Shown here: one piece after another, positions 29,921-37,333 of the stretch
Position numbering within the stretch: position 1 is the stretch's first letter
Layout: each line of letters starts with the position of its first letter
IMG/VR virus record: IMGVR_UViG_3300038701_002472
Location: 1 to 42,395 of that record
Reading direction: 5' to 3' (one strand)
Origin: a virus
DNA length: 42,395 nucleotides
Notes under the pieces: model-generated
What the model saw: the letters and a program-made list of their open reading frames with translations, nothing else
Databases searched by the model: none
What the model was told of the DNA's origin: nothing
Position numbers and translations under genes: made by a program

Positions 29921-30513
29921 GGGTTTTGGCGATTGATCCGAGTTCGACGTGTACGGGGTTTGCGGTGTTGACGGGGCTGGGGCCGGCGGACCTGGTGGAG
30001 GTGGGCTTGATCCGGCCGAGCTTATCGAAGGCGGCGCAGGCGGCGGCGGAGCCGGGGGAGGTGGTTCGGGCTTGGAATAGTCGGAAGGAGCTGACGGCGT
30101 TGCGTCGGGTGCTGTCGGTGGTGCGTGACGTGGAGGAGGTGGTGGCGGAGGTCGCGGCCGGGGGCGAGCTGTCGGTGGTGGTGGAGATCCCGAGCGGGCT
30201 GACGGGGACGGGTGCGAAGAAGGGGGCGCGGGGGAGCTTGACGACGTACGGGCTGGCGGCGGGGATGGTTTACCAGGCGGCGCGGGCGGCGCTGCCGGGG
30301 CAGGTGTTTGGGGTGACCGAGCGGCAATGGACGGCGGGTGCGGGGAGCAAGGAGAAGCGGGCGCGGTCGGTGGTGGGGTTGTACGCGGGGCGGTACCGGG
30401 TGGCGGATGATGAGGGGTTGGACGGTGCGGATGCGATCGGGCTGGGGCGGTGGTGGGTGCGGGGGGTGATGGAGGGGCGGGTTATCGCGCCCGCTGGGTT
30501 CCGCGCCCGCTAA
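29917..30513 (+). CDS. RuvC-like Holliday junction nuclease
   Basis: 198 aa, GTG start. RNase H fold motifs of the RuvC family: VLAIDPSSTCTGFAVL (first Asp), VVVEIPSGL (Glu), LTTYGLAAGMVYQAARAAL and DGADAIGLGRWW (paired Asp). It would resolve recombination or replication junctions before packaging. Its end APAGFRAR-stop lies inside element copy 23, which gives the stop codon; a preceding partial copy suggests insertion there. Confidence 0.83.
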   Translation: MRVLAIDPSSTCTGFAVLTGLGPADLVEVGLIRPSLSKAAQAAAEPGEVVRAWNSRKELTALRRVLSVVRDVEEVVAEVAAGGELSVVVEIPSGLTGTGAKKGARGSLTTYGLAAGMVYQAARAALPGQVFGVTERQWTAGAGSKEKRARSVVGLYAGRYRVADDEGLDGADAIGLGRWWVRGVMEGRVIAPAGFRAR

Positions 30514-30525
30514 AGCGGGGCGGCC
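30501..30525 (+). repeat. Dispersed palindromic element, copy 23
   Basis: Supplies the TAA stop of the RuvC-like gene; loop AA; partial copy 16 nt upstream. Confidence 0.92.
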
Positions 30526-30679
30526 GGGCCGCGGAAGCGGGTGGGGTGTTGGCTTATAAATTGGGTGAGGGGGTTGCGTTGAGGTTTTTAGCCGGGTAGG
30601 TTTTGGGCTGCACGTTGTCCGCGCTGCATTTAGTGCGGATGAGGTGCGCCGTGAATGGAATCGAACCCCCCCCCGAAGA

Positions 30680-30711
30680 CGCCGGGCCGCTTGACGGCTC
30701 GGCGTTTTCTT
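30680..30711 (+). terminator. Rho-independent terminator before the hydrolase gene
   Basis: CGCCGGGCCG/CGGCTCGGCG (one G-T pair) with loop CTTGA and a TTTTCTT tail. A weak TTGCGT-17 nt-TAGGTT promoter lies at 30574-30602, so a short RNA ending here is possible. Confidence 0.7.
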
Positions 30712-30716
30712 GCGCG

Positions 30717-31391
30717 GTGGTTTGCCTGGCGGGGTTCCGGCAGGATGCGGGGCCGGCGTCGGGGATGGCGAAGTTGCATCGGTTCCTGGAGGTGAAGTTT
30801 CATGACCGGCGCCGGGAGTTTGTGGCTTTGCGGACGTGGAACAGTGACGCCGAAGCCACGGCGGCGCAGATCGCGGCGCGTAAGCCTCGGAAGGTGATCG
30901 TGGTGGGGTATTCGTACGGGTGCGGGTGGGGCTTGCCGCAGCTGGCGCAGGCGCTGGGGGCGTGGGGCGTGGGGGTTGATCTGGCGTTGCTTGTGGATCC
31001 GGTGCCGCGGTGGACGTGGCTGCCTTTGAAGTGGCTGGCGTTGACGCGGTGGGGGGTGTACCGGGTGCCGGTGAACGTGGGGCGGGTGCATTACTGGCGG
31101 CAGGTGAATGGTGCGCCGTTTGGCCGGCGGGTCGTGGCGGGGCGTGGGTCTGGGATGGTTTTTGGGCGGGGGAGTTCCGCGCCCGGTAAACCGGGGCGGC
31201 CGGGGGTTCGGTCGGGGGTGCGGTGTGAGGGGGTTTATGGGGCGATGGGGAATCTGTTTGCGTATGCGAACGTGGACGCGGAGGAGGGCCGGTGGGTGGC
31301 GACGGCGGGGGATGATCACCTGTCAATTGATGATAAGCCGGCGATCCATCGGCGGATTTTGGATCTGATTGAAGCGGAGGTGTCGCGATGA
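30717..31391 (+). CDS. Alpha/beta hydrolase-like protein
   Basis: 224 aa from GTG 30717 just after the terminator (the frame opens further upstream but would cross it). CLAGFRQDAGPASGMAKLHRFLE, then KVIVVGYSYGCGWGLPQLAQAL with the G-x-S-x-G nucleophile elbow, LLVDPVPRWTW as a possible acid site, and GDDHLSIDD with a His for the triad. Element copy 24 (SAPGKPGRPG) is inserted as a loop. Could be an envelope/lipid esterase used in lysis or a host metabolism gene; substrate unknown. Confidence 0.7.
   Translation: MVCLAGFRQDAGPASGMAKLHRFLEVKFHDRRREFVALRTWNSDAEATAAQIAARKPRKVIVVGYSYGCGWGLPQLAQALGAWGVGVDLALLVDPVPRWTWLPLKWLALTRWGVYRVPVNVGRVHYWRQVNGAPFGRRVVAGRGSGMVFGRGSSAPGKPGRPGVRSGVRCEGVYGAMGNLFAYANVDAEEGRWVATAGDDHLSIDDKPAIHRRILDLIEAEVSR
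31177..31201 (+). repeat. Dispersed palindromic element, copy 24
   Basis: In frame as SAPGKPGRPG in the hydrolase; stem form CCCGGT/ACCGGG, loop AA. Confidence 0.92.
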
Positions 31392-31783
31392 TGGGTTTTA
31401 TGCTGTTGATGGCGGCGGTGGTGGTGAGGTGCTTGGTTTGGGCGGTGAGTCCGCGCCCGCTGAAGCGGGGCGGCCAGGTGTTGCTGGCGCTGGTGATGGT
31501 GGGGCTGGTGGGGTGCGGGCGGTCGGTGGGGTATTCGGCGGAGGGGTTCACGTACCGGAACCTGGGGCAGGATACGGCGTTTGGTGCGCTGGACGTGGAG
31601 CGGCGGACGGTGACCGAGACGTTGGACCCGGCGACGGGGGCGGTGACGGAGCGGGTGACGGAGGAGACGGTGGTGCGGGTGGATGGGTACGAGGGCGAGG
31701 AGGTTGCGGCGCGGGCGCGGGCGGCGACGGTGGGGACGCTGTTGGAGGCGGCGGCGCGGGAGCTGGAGTTGGGTAGCGAGTGA
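31388..31783 (+). CDS. Lipoprotein-like protein with element-derived signal region
   Basis: 131 aa, ATGA overlap. MMGFMLLMAAVVVRCLVWAV is one hydrophobic stretch, followed by element copy 25 in its other open frame (PRPLKRGGQ), then VLLALVMVGLVGC, a lipobox (LVGC). A start after or within the element would give a classic lipoprotein signal with a basic n-region. The mature part is acidic with coiled-coil-like segments (TEETVVRVDGYEGEEVAARARAATVGTLLEAAARELEL). Possibly an outer spanin-like or envelope protein. Confidence 0.6.
   Translation: MMGFMLLMAAVVVRCLVWAVSPRPLKRGGQVLLALVMVGLVGCGRSVGYSAEGFTYRNLGQDTAFGALDVERRTVTETLDPATGAVTERVTEETVVRVDGYEGEEVAARARAATVGTLLEAAARELELGSE
31451..31475 (+). repeat. 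Dispersed palindromic element, copy 25
   Basis: The only copy read as PRPLKRGGQ; lies before a lipobox. Confidence 0.92.
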
Positions 31784-31787
31784 GGTT

Positions 31788-31812
31788 CCGCGCCCGCTGA
31801 AGCGGGGCGGCC
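31788..31812 (+). repeat. Dispersed palindromic element, copy 26
   Basis: Intergenic, 4 nt after the lipoprotein stop. Confidence 0.92.
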
Positions 31813-31863
31813 GGTGAGTGATGGGCATGGATGCCGCAAGGATGCGGCGGGAAGGATCGAGCG

Positions 31864-32184
31864 GTGAGTGATGAGGCAAAGTTTCGGGCGATGGACTGGC
31901 TTGTGGGCGTGGCCACGTTGGTCACGCTTTCGCTGGTGAGCTGGCTGATGATCACGTCGAATGATCACGGCAACCGGATCACGGCGGTGGAATCGACTGC
32001 GCAGACGCAGGAGCAGGCCAGGGTGCAGAAGGAGGAGATTTTGGATCGGATGGCGGAGCCGCCGCGGTGGGTGGAGGAGAAGTTTCGGACTTTGCAGAAG
32101 GATCAACAGCTGATGATCGAGAATCAGCGGCAGATGCAGATCGAGGTGCGGGAGCTGACGCGGAAGCTGGATCAGTTGCGTTGA
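31864..32184 (+). CDS. Single-span membrane protein with coiled coil
   Basis: 106 aa from GTG 31864 (GGAAGGA upstream). Membrane span WLVGVATLVTLSLVSWLMI, then a long charged coiled coil (RITAVESTAQTQEQARVQKEEILDRM..., DQQLMIENQRQMQIEVRELTRKLDQL). Next to a lipoprotein gene, so an inner-membrane spanin-like partner is conceivable, but no spanin signature is proven. Confidence 0.65.
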   Translation: MSDEAKFRAMDWLVGVATLVTLSLVSWLMITSNDHGNRITAVESTAQTQEQARVQKEEILDRMAEPPRWVEEKFRTLQKDQQLMIENQRQMQIEVRELTRKLDQLR

Positions 32185-32206
32185 TGTGAATGGGTAGGAC
32201 GAGGTG

Positions 32207-33145
32207 ATGATGAGGCGTTTGCTTTTTATTGATTGGGCGTGGTGGTGTGTGCTGGCGATTGTGCTGGCGCTGGGCTTGTGTATGGGCGTTGCGTATGGGT
32301 CTGACGGTGATGGTGCGGCGGGGGAGGAGTCTGCGGAGACCGCGCCCGCTGAAGCGGGGCGGCCAGTGAGTGAGGGGGAGATTGATGCGGTGCGGGCGGG
32401 GATTACGGAGCTGGTGGCGCGGGCGGAGGCGATCAAGCTGGCGCTGCTGGCGGCGGGGTATGCGAGCGATTCGCCGGAGGTGGTGGCGGCGCGGTCGATG
32501 CAGCTGGCGGGTGAGCTGGCGCGGACCAATGGGCGGATGCTGGATGGGTTGTTGGATGCGGGTGAGGGTGAGGCGGGTGAGGGTGAGGGTGATGAGGGTT
32601 CCGCGCCCGGTGAACCGGGGCGGCCGGGTGGGGAGGGTGATGGGGATGGTGGGGGTGATGAGGTGGGGTGGGTGCCGCCGGATTGGTCGGATTGGGTGCC
32701 GGCGGTGTGGTCGGAGGATCCTGGCGATTGGAGCTTTGTGATGGATATGCCTGGCGTGGTGGCTCCGCACGTGGAGATTGTGGCGGGGAGTGATGAGCGG
32801 GTGGCGGCTTGGCATCGGGATCCCGCGCCCGTGGAATCCGCGCCCGGTGAACCGGGGCGGCCGGGGGAGCGGGTGTTGTATGTGGTGGCGGTGATTGGGG
32901 AGGATCAGGTGCTGGTGCGGCAGTTGTGGGATGCGACGAATCGTCGGGTGGTGGCGATGCCGGCGGTGCGGTTTGAGCATACGAAGGTGGGGGTGGTGCA
33001 GACGCGGGTGTACGTGGGCCCGGGGGGGTTGGAGCCTGGGCTGTATGAGCTGCAGGCGTGGGTGTTGGATGAGGCGGGTGCGCGGGTGACGGAGAAGGTG
33101 GCGCGGGGGTTTGAGGTGGTGGATGTCGTGGGAGCAAGTGATTGA
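32207..33145 (+). CDS. Secreted multidomain protein with three elements
   Basis: 312 aa from ATG 32207 (GTG 32204 possible). A signal-anchor segment (LLFIDWAWWCVLAIVLALGLCMGVAYG) precedes an acidic region. Element copies 27, 28 and 29 (TAPAEAGRPV, SAPGEPGRPG, SAPGEPGRPG) divide a helical domain (EIDAVRAGITELVARAEAIKLALLAAGYA), a Trp-rich part (VGWVPPDWSDWVPAVWSEDPGDW) and a beta-rich C-terminal domain (RVLYVVAVIGEDQVLVRQLW...GLYELQAWVLDEAGARVTEKV). Probably exported; partner unknown. Confidence 0.6.
   Translation: MMRRLLFIDWAWWCVLAIVLALGLCMGVAYGSDGDGAAGEESAETAPAEAGRPVSEGEIDAVRAGITELVARAEAIKLALLAAGYASDSPEVVAARSMQLAGELARTNGRMLDGLLDAGEGEAGEGEGDEGSAPGEPGRPGGEGDGDGGGDEVGWVPPDWSDWVPAVWSEDPGDWSFVMDMPGVVAPHVEIVAGSDERVAAWHRDPAPVESAPGEPGRPGERVLYVVAVIGEDQVLVRQLWDATNRRVVAMPAVRFEHTKVGVVQTRVYVGPGGLEPGLYELQAWVLDEAGARVTEKVARGFEVVDVVGASD
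32340..32364 (+). repeat. Dispersed palindromic element, copy 27
   Basis: In frame as TAPAEAGRPV. Confidence 0.93.
32601..32625 (+). repeat. Dispersed palindromic element, copy 28
   Basis: In frame as SAPGEPGRPG; stem CCCGGT/ACCGGG. Confidence 0.93.
32838..32862 (+). repeat. Dispersed palindromic element, copy 29
   Basis: In frame as SAPGEPGRPG; partial copy 15 nt upstream. Confidence 0.92.
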
Positions 33146-33870
33146 TTTACGATGCGACTTACTTTCATGCGGCGGGGGCTAAGCCGGAGCGGGCTCGGTT
33201 GTTGCCGGGGCTGGTGCCTTTGCACGTGCGTTATCACTTGTCGTTGGATCGGTGGAATGTGAATGTGGAGGCGGCGCTGCAGGAGAGTTTGGGGCGGGTG
33301 CGTGCGGACCCGGGGGAGCTGGTGCTGGACATGCACGACCTTGACGGGCTGAAGAAGCTGAATCCGCGGTATACGGGTCTGGATGCGGTGGTGGAGACGT
33401 CGCGGGGGGTGATCGCTCATCAGCGGCGGGTGACGGGTTTTCTAGGTGGCGTGATGCCGGAGTATTACCTGGGGATCACGGGCGGTTGGTTTCGGACGAT
33501 GTGGCTTGAGCCGGAGGCGTATCGGCTGGCGCTTCGGCCGCTGACGTATGACGTTGCGAGCGGGAGCCGGGTGGGCTTGTTCGAGCATCTGCGGACGCTG
33601 CATCTGCCGTTTCGGCCGCATGACTGGACGGCGGAGAGTGCGCGGTGGGATCACGCGATCGACGCGGCGACGCGGACGGTGGCGGAGCTGGTGCATGATC
33701 ATTCAAAGCTCGGGGTGCTTTGGACGTACCCGGAGGAGTTTGATACGGCGGCGGGTTTGGCGCGGCAGTTGGATCGGATTGCGGACCTTGATCTTTCGGC
33801 GGCGATCTGGGTGGGGCGTGATGTGGAGCTGGCGGACGCGATGCGGGCGGTGATTGAGGAGCGGGCCTGA
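33142..33870 (+). CDS. Hypothetical protein (possible hydrolase-fold)
   Basis: 242 aa, TTG start in a TTGA overlap; GGAG upstream. Sequence alternates helices and strands (GELVLDMHDLDGLKKLNPRYTGLDAVVETSRGVIAHQRR, GGVMPEYYLGITGGWFRTMWLEPEAYR, KLGVLWTYPEEFDTAAGLARQL, LSAAIWVGRDVELADAMRA), reminiscent of a TIM-barrel, but no catalytic signature is certain. Coupled to the SGNH-like gene, so a carbohydrate-directed role is possible. Confidence 0.55.
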   Translation: MIYDATYFHAAGAKPERARLLPGLVPLHVRYHLSLDRWNVNVEAALQESLGRVRADPGELVLDMHDLDGLKKLNPRYTGLDAVVETSRGVIAHQRRVTGFLGGVMPEYYLGITGGWFRTMWLEPEAYRLALRPLTYDVASGSRVGLFEHLRTLHLPFRPHDWTAESARWDHAIDAATRTVAELVHDHSKLGVLWTYPEEFDTAAGLARQLDRIADLDLSAAIWVGRDVELADAMRAVIEERA

Positions 33871-35135
33871 TGAGTTTGAGTGCGAAGGCGATCAGTCGGA
33901 AGTGGAGCTGGAACGCGACGCCGAGCGGCAACGCGGCGGCGATCAATGGGGTGGGCGCGGTGACGGTGTGCGGGGGGCTGGGTGATTCGAAGATTCCGAC
34001 GATGAACCCGGTGACGACTGGTCAGGGGTGGGTGAATGGTGGGTATGTGCCGTTTGACCCGGATGATGGGTGGACCCCGAGCGGGGGCTGGGCGGGGATG
34101 GGCCTGAAAGCCGAGGAGTCTGCCGGGAATCAGATCCCGAGCTGGGATCCGATCAGTGTGCTGTATGACGACGGGGTAGGTACCGTCGAGTTGGTTCGCC
34201 CGTCGCAAACCGAATCGACCAGCAAGTTTCCGATGCCTTACACGCGGCTGACGTTGGGGAATCAGGCGGCCGGGGTGAGCAATATGTACCAGGCGACGCT
34301 GGACATTTCCAAGCTGCCGAGCGCGTTTCAGGGTGCTCTGGATATTGACGTGATTTATTGGGGTGACACGACGAACGGGGGGACGATCAAGACGCGGTTC
34401 CGGCGGGATAACGGGCAGGGTTTTAATAACGTCGACATCGATTCGAGCGCCGCGAACGGGTTGCAGAAGGAGACGTTCACGAACGTGATCCAGGCCGCGA
34501 ATAACAATGTGCTGATCTGGATCAGCCAGCACAATGATGCGGGCGATCAGACGGGGAAGACGTTTGAGTTTTATGTGATCGTGCGGGTGAACGGGGCCAC
34601 GACCGGGCTGGTTTGGCTGCCGCTGGGCCTGGGTAATTCTGATTCGCAGGATTGGTCGCAGCAGGTGGCGGGCGGCGGGATCGTGGACGATGCGGAGCTG
34701 GATGATTTTGTGTCGCTGACGGGCATCAACATGGTGGTGAAGGCCCTGGGCCAGAATGATGCGCTGACGAGCGGGAACCGCGCGACGCTCGAGGGGTATG
34801 AGTCTGCCCTGCTTGATCGCTGGATGGGCGCGATGTCGGATGCGGGGGTGGCGACGCCGCGGTGGGTGTCGGCGCTGGTCGAGCGGACCACGAAGGATGC
34901 GGAGTCGATGCAGATCGCGTCGGAGGTGCAGGCGGGGGAGTTGCTGGATCAGATTGCGGCGGGTCGGTACGGGGTGAGCTTTGTGAACTTGTGGCGTTAC
35001 AACCGCCTGCGTGCTTTCACGACATCGGACCCGGAGATTAAGAGTGATAGCCCGCAGCACTACACGGAGGCGGGCGCGTTGAAGCTGGTCGGGCAGCAGT
35101 TGTGGGATGCGATGAATAACGATGAGGATCTGTGA
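33870..35135 (+). CDS. SGNH/GDSL-type esterase-like protein
   Basis: 421 aa, ATGA overlap. Possible SGNH blocks: GLGDSK near residue 38 (block I), GQND in VVKALGQNDAL (block III) and DSPQHYTEAGALKLVGQQLWDAM near the end (block V, though spacing D-x-x-x-H departs from the usual D-x-x-H). Between block I and III lies a large beta-rich region (about 90-240) like a carbohydrate-binding domain. Codon use is less G-biased than in neighbours. Candidate tail-associated esterase acting on host surface polysaccharide. Confidence 0.65.
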   Translation: MSLSAKAISRKWSWNATPSGNAAAINGVGAVTVCGGLGDSKIPTMNPVTTGQGWVNGGYVPFDPDDGWTPSGGWAGMGLKAEESAGNQIPSWDPISVLYDDGVGTVELVRPSQTESTSKFPMPYTRLTLGNQAAGVSNMYQATLDISKLPSAFQGALDIDVIYWGDTTNGGTIKTRFRRDNGQGFNNVDIDSSAANGLQKETFTNVIQAANNNVLIWISQHNDAGDQTGKTFEFYVIVRVNGATTGLVWLPLGLGNSDSQDWSQQVAGGGIVDDAELDDFVSLTGINMVVKALGQNDALTSGNRATLEGYESALLDRWMGAMSDAGVATPRWVSALVERTTKDAESMQIASEVQAGELLDQIAAGRYGVSFVNLWRYNRLRAFTTSDPEIKSDSPQHYTEAGALKLVGQQLWDAMNNDEDL

Positions 35136-35701
35136 TGATGCTTGCGAAGTATGGCACGGCGAAAACGATCAGCAGGGCTCTTTATTCGGCGGGCGACATG
35201 CTCACGTCCGCGCCGACGATCGAGGCGGGCGATGTCCAGGTGAGTAAGGATGGGGGTGCGTTTGCGAACGTGGCGAGCTTGCCAACTTATAGCAACGGGC
35301 AGATGGTCGTTGCGTTGAGTGCGGCGGAGCTGCAGGCGGGGCGGTCACTGATTCGGATCCGCGATCAGACGACCGCGGCGGAGTGGGATGATGTGGATGT
35401 ATTGATCGAGACGTACGGGGGTCCGTCGGCTGCTCATCCGTCGATCGGGGTAGAGCTGGGCGTGGAGGGATCGGTGGATGATGCGACGGCGACGGAGACG
35501 AGCTGGGCGGCGGCTGCGGGGCTGTCGGCCACGGATGATTTCTATAACGGGACGTACCTGGTATTCACGTCGGGGGCGCTGGCGGGGCTGGTGCGGGAGG
35601 TGGTGGATTATGTGGGGGCGACGCGGACGGTGACGGTCTCGCCGGGGTTCCCGAGTGCGCCGGGGGATGAGGATCTGTTTCGGTTGATTGGGCGGAATTG
35701 A
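35135..35701 (+). CDS. Structural beta-rich protein
   Basis: 188 aa from ATG 35135 (GTG 35132 open). AGDVQVSKDGGAFANVASLPTYSNGQMVVALSAAELQAGRSLIRIRDQTTAAEWDDVDVLIETYG is a pattern frequently found in phage tail/fibre-associated proteins, with a second domain (SGALAGLVREVVDYVGATRTVTVSPGFPSAPGDEDLFRLIG). It forms a unit with the esterase-like gene and likely belongs to the virion surface. Confidence 0.65.
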   Translation: MMLAKYGTAKTISRALYSAGDMLTSAPTIEAGDVQVSKDGGAFANVASLPTYSNGQMVVALSAAELQAGRSLIRIRDQTTAAEWDDVDVLIETYGGPSAAHPSIGVELGVEGSVDDATATETSWAAAAGLSATDDFYNGTYLVFTSGALAGLVREVVDYVGATRTVTVSPGFPSAPGDEDLFRLIGRN

Positions 35702-35740
35702 TTTGAGGGGTGGGGTTTGTGGGTTGGATTGGGTTGGGTT

Positions 35741-35765
35741 CCGCGCCCGCTTAAGCGGGGCGGCC
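35741..35765 (+). repeat. Dispersed palindromic element, copy 30
   Basis: Intergenic; loop TA; the AGGTG right after it may be a ribosome site. Confidence 0.92.
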
Positions 35766-35775
35766 AGGTGTGATC

Positions 35776-36411
35776 ATGATGATGCAGGCGTTTTTCTTTT
35801 TGATGGGGGGTGGGTGTCCGGCTCCTGGGCTGCGGTTATACGACCAGGGGACCGGGGATCTGCTGGTGACGATTCCGCTGCCGGTGGAGCCGGGGACGGC
35901 GTTTGCGTTTGACTTGGCGGCGCTGGGGTTGAGTGAGGGGGCGTATGAGCTGGGGGTGACGGCGACAAATGAGTACGGGTGCGTGAGTGATGTGGCGACG
36001 ATTGATGTGCTGGTGGATGCGGGGGGTTCGCCGGCGACGGATCTGATCCGGCCGGACGATGTGACGGCGGAGGCGATCGCGGGGGGTGAGGTACGGTTGC
36101 GTTGGACGGCGCTGGGGGATGTGGCGCAGGCGGCGAGCCAGGTGGAGCCGGCGGAGTTTGAGGTGGCGGAGACGGGTGACCTGGGGACGGTGCTGGAGAC
36201 GGTGAGCTGGCGGCGGTCGCGGGCGTTCTCGGTGGACGTCGGGGCGTTTACGCATGGGGCGAGCGTGACGCTGGCGGTGCGGGCGAGTGATGGGGAGGTG
36301 AGCGGGTTGCGTGGGCCTTGGGTTGAGGCTGGGGCGGTGGTGGCGGATTCGGTGGGGCCGGATGTGCCGGTGATTGATGTGGCGTCGCTGGTGAATGAGT
36401 GTGATTGTTGA
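35776..36411 (+). CDS. Secreted Ig/fibronectin-type protein
   Basis: 211 aa from ATG 35776 (GTG 35770 open). A short Cys-containing hydrophobic N-terminus (MMMQAFFFLMGGGCPAPG) could be a lipoprotein or signal segment. Two beta domains follow: TIPLPVEPGTAFAFDLAALGLSEGAYELGVTATNEYGCVSDVATIDVLVD and a fibronectin-III-like VTAEAIAGGEVRLRWTALGD...GASVTLAVRASDGEVSG. Likely virion or cell surface. Confidence 0.6.
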   Translation: MMMQAFFFLMGGGCPAPGLRLYDQGTGDLLVTIPLPVEPGTAFAFDLAALGLSEGAYELGVTATNEYGCVSDVATIDVLVDAGGSPATDLIRPDDVTAEAIAGGEVRLRWTALGDVAQAASQVEPAEFEVAETGDLGTVLETVSWRRSRAFSVDVGAFTHGASVTLAVRASDGEVSGLRGPWVEAGAVVADSVGPDVPVIDVASLVNECDC

Positions 36412-36419
36412 TTGGGGTT

Positions 36420-36444
36420 CCGCGCCCGCTGAAGCGGGGCGGCC
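36420..36444 (+). repeat. Dispersed palindromic element, copy 31
   Basis: Intergenic, 8 nt after a stop codon. Confidence 0.92.
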
Positions 36445-36461
36445 AGGTGAGATAAATTAAG

Positions 36462-36526
36462 CCCGGCGGGCGCGGTGTTGGAAGGCACCGAGCGCGGGCA
36501 GCGTCGCCCGCCGGGTCTTTTTTTTT
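36462..36526 (+). terminator. Large branched terminator
   Basis: Outer stem CCCGGCGGGCG/CGCCCGCCGGG (11 bp, perfect) enclosing a CGGTG/CACCG hairpin, then TC and nine T. The strongest terminator in the window; separates the surface block from the ParB/ABC-GNAT block. Confidence 0.85.
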
Positions 36527-36547
36527 AGGGTAGCGGAGGAGATCTGG

Positions 36548-37264
36548 ATGGCGAAGAAGAAAGTGGCGAAGAAGAAGGGGGTGCGGAAGAAGGCTCCGCG
36601 GAAGAAGGCGGCGGGGTCGGGGTCGGGTAAGACCGCGCCCGCTGAAGCGGGGCGGCCGTTGGAGCTTAAGTTTGTGAGGGCGGGGGAGCTGAAGGATCAT
36701 CCGGAGAATTGGCGGGTGCATCCGGCGAGCCAGGTGAAGGCGTTTGAGGCGGTGCGGCGTGAGGTGGGGTTTGTGGGCTATGTGGTGGTGAACCGGCGGA
36801 CGGGGCACGTGCTGGATGGGCACATGCGGAAGAACGCGGTGCCGGCGGAGACGCTGGTGCCGGTGGTGTTTGGGGATTGGAGTGAGGCGGAGGAGCGGCT
36901 GGTGCTGGCGACGTTCAATCCGCTGGGGGACATGGCGGGGCTTGACGCGGGGAAGGCGGAGGGGTTATTGGCGCGGGTCGCGTCGTCGGAGCCGGCGGTG
37001 CAGGCGCTTCTGGAGGTTCTGGAGCGCGATATCGAGAAGGCCATGCGGGCGGTAGATCGGGCGGCTGCCAAGGATGAGGAGCAGGATGAGGATGAGCAGC
37101 CGGAGGCCGGCGACGGCGGCGGCGCTGATGAGGGGGCGGGTAAGGCGGTGAAACAGATCCATGCGGTGATGATACGGTGTGCGGATGAGCTGGATCAGAT
37201 GACGCTGATTCAGGAGCTGAAGGGGCGGGGGTTTAAGCAGGTTAAGCGGGCGGGGTTGGAGTGA
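36548..37264 (+). CDS. ParB/Srx-domain protein 1
   Basis: 238 aa, ATG with GGAGGAGATC upstream. A Lys-rich N-terminal tail (AKKKVAKKKGVRKKAPRKKAA) is joined by element copy 32 (TAPAEAGRPL) to a ParB-like domain: LKDHPENWRVHPASQVKAFEAVRREVGFVGYVVVNRRTGHVLDGHMRKNAV, VPVVFGDWSEAEERLVLATFNPLGDMAG. Such domains occur in phage modification and methyltransferase operons. The acidic middle region and a C-terminal small domain (IHAVMIRCADELDQMTLIQELKGRGF) follow. Confidence 0.8.
   Translation: MAKKKVAKKKGVRKKAPRKKAAGSGSGKTAPAEAGRPLELKFVRAGELKDHPENWRVHPASQVKAFEAVRREVGFVGYVVVNRRTGHVLDGHMRKNAVPAETLVPVVFGDWSEAEERLVLATFNPLGDMAGLDAGKAEGLLARVASSEPAVQALLEVLERDIEKAMRAVDRAAAKDEEQDEDEQPEAGDGGGADEGAGKAVKQIHAVMIRCADELDQMTLIQELKGRGFKQVKRAGLE
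36633..36657 (+). repeat. Dispersed palindromic element, copy 32
   Basis: In frame between the Lys tail and the ParB domain (TAPAEAGRPL). Confidence 0.93.
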
Positions 37265-37276
37265 CCCCCGGGAGTA

Positions 37277-37301
37277 CCGCGCCCGCTGAAGCGGGGCGGC
37301 C
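37277..37301 (+). repeat. Dispersed palindromic element, copy 33
   Basis: Intergenic, 12 nt after a stop codon. Confidence 0.92.
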
Positions 37302-37333
37302 GGGGGGTGCGGGCTTTTTGAAGGGAGTTTGTT

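Noticed and set aside
30651-30675. Antisense tRNA T-arm-like GGTTCGATTCC
   Set aside because: Only two of five T-stem pairs are Watson-Crick and no acceptor or D arm is found.
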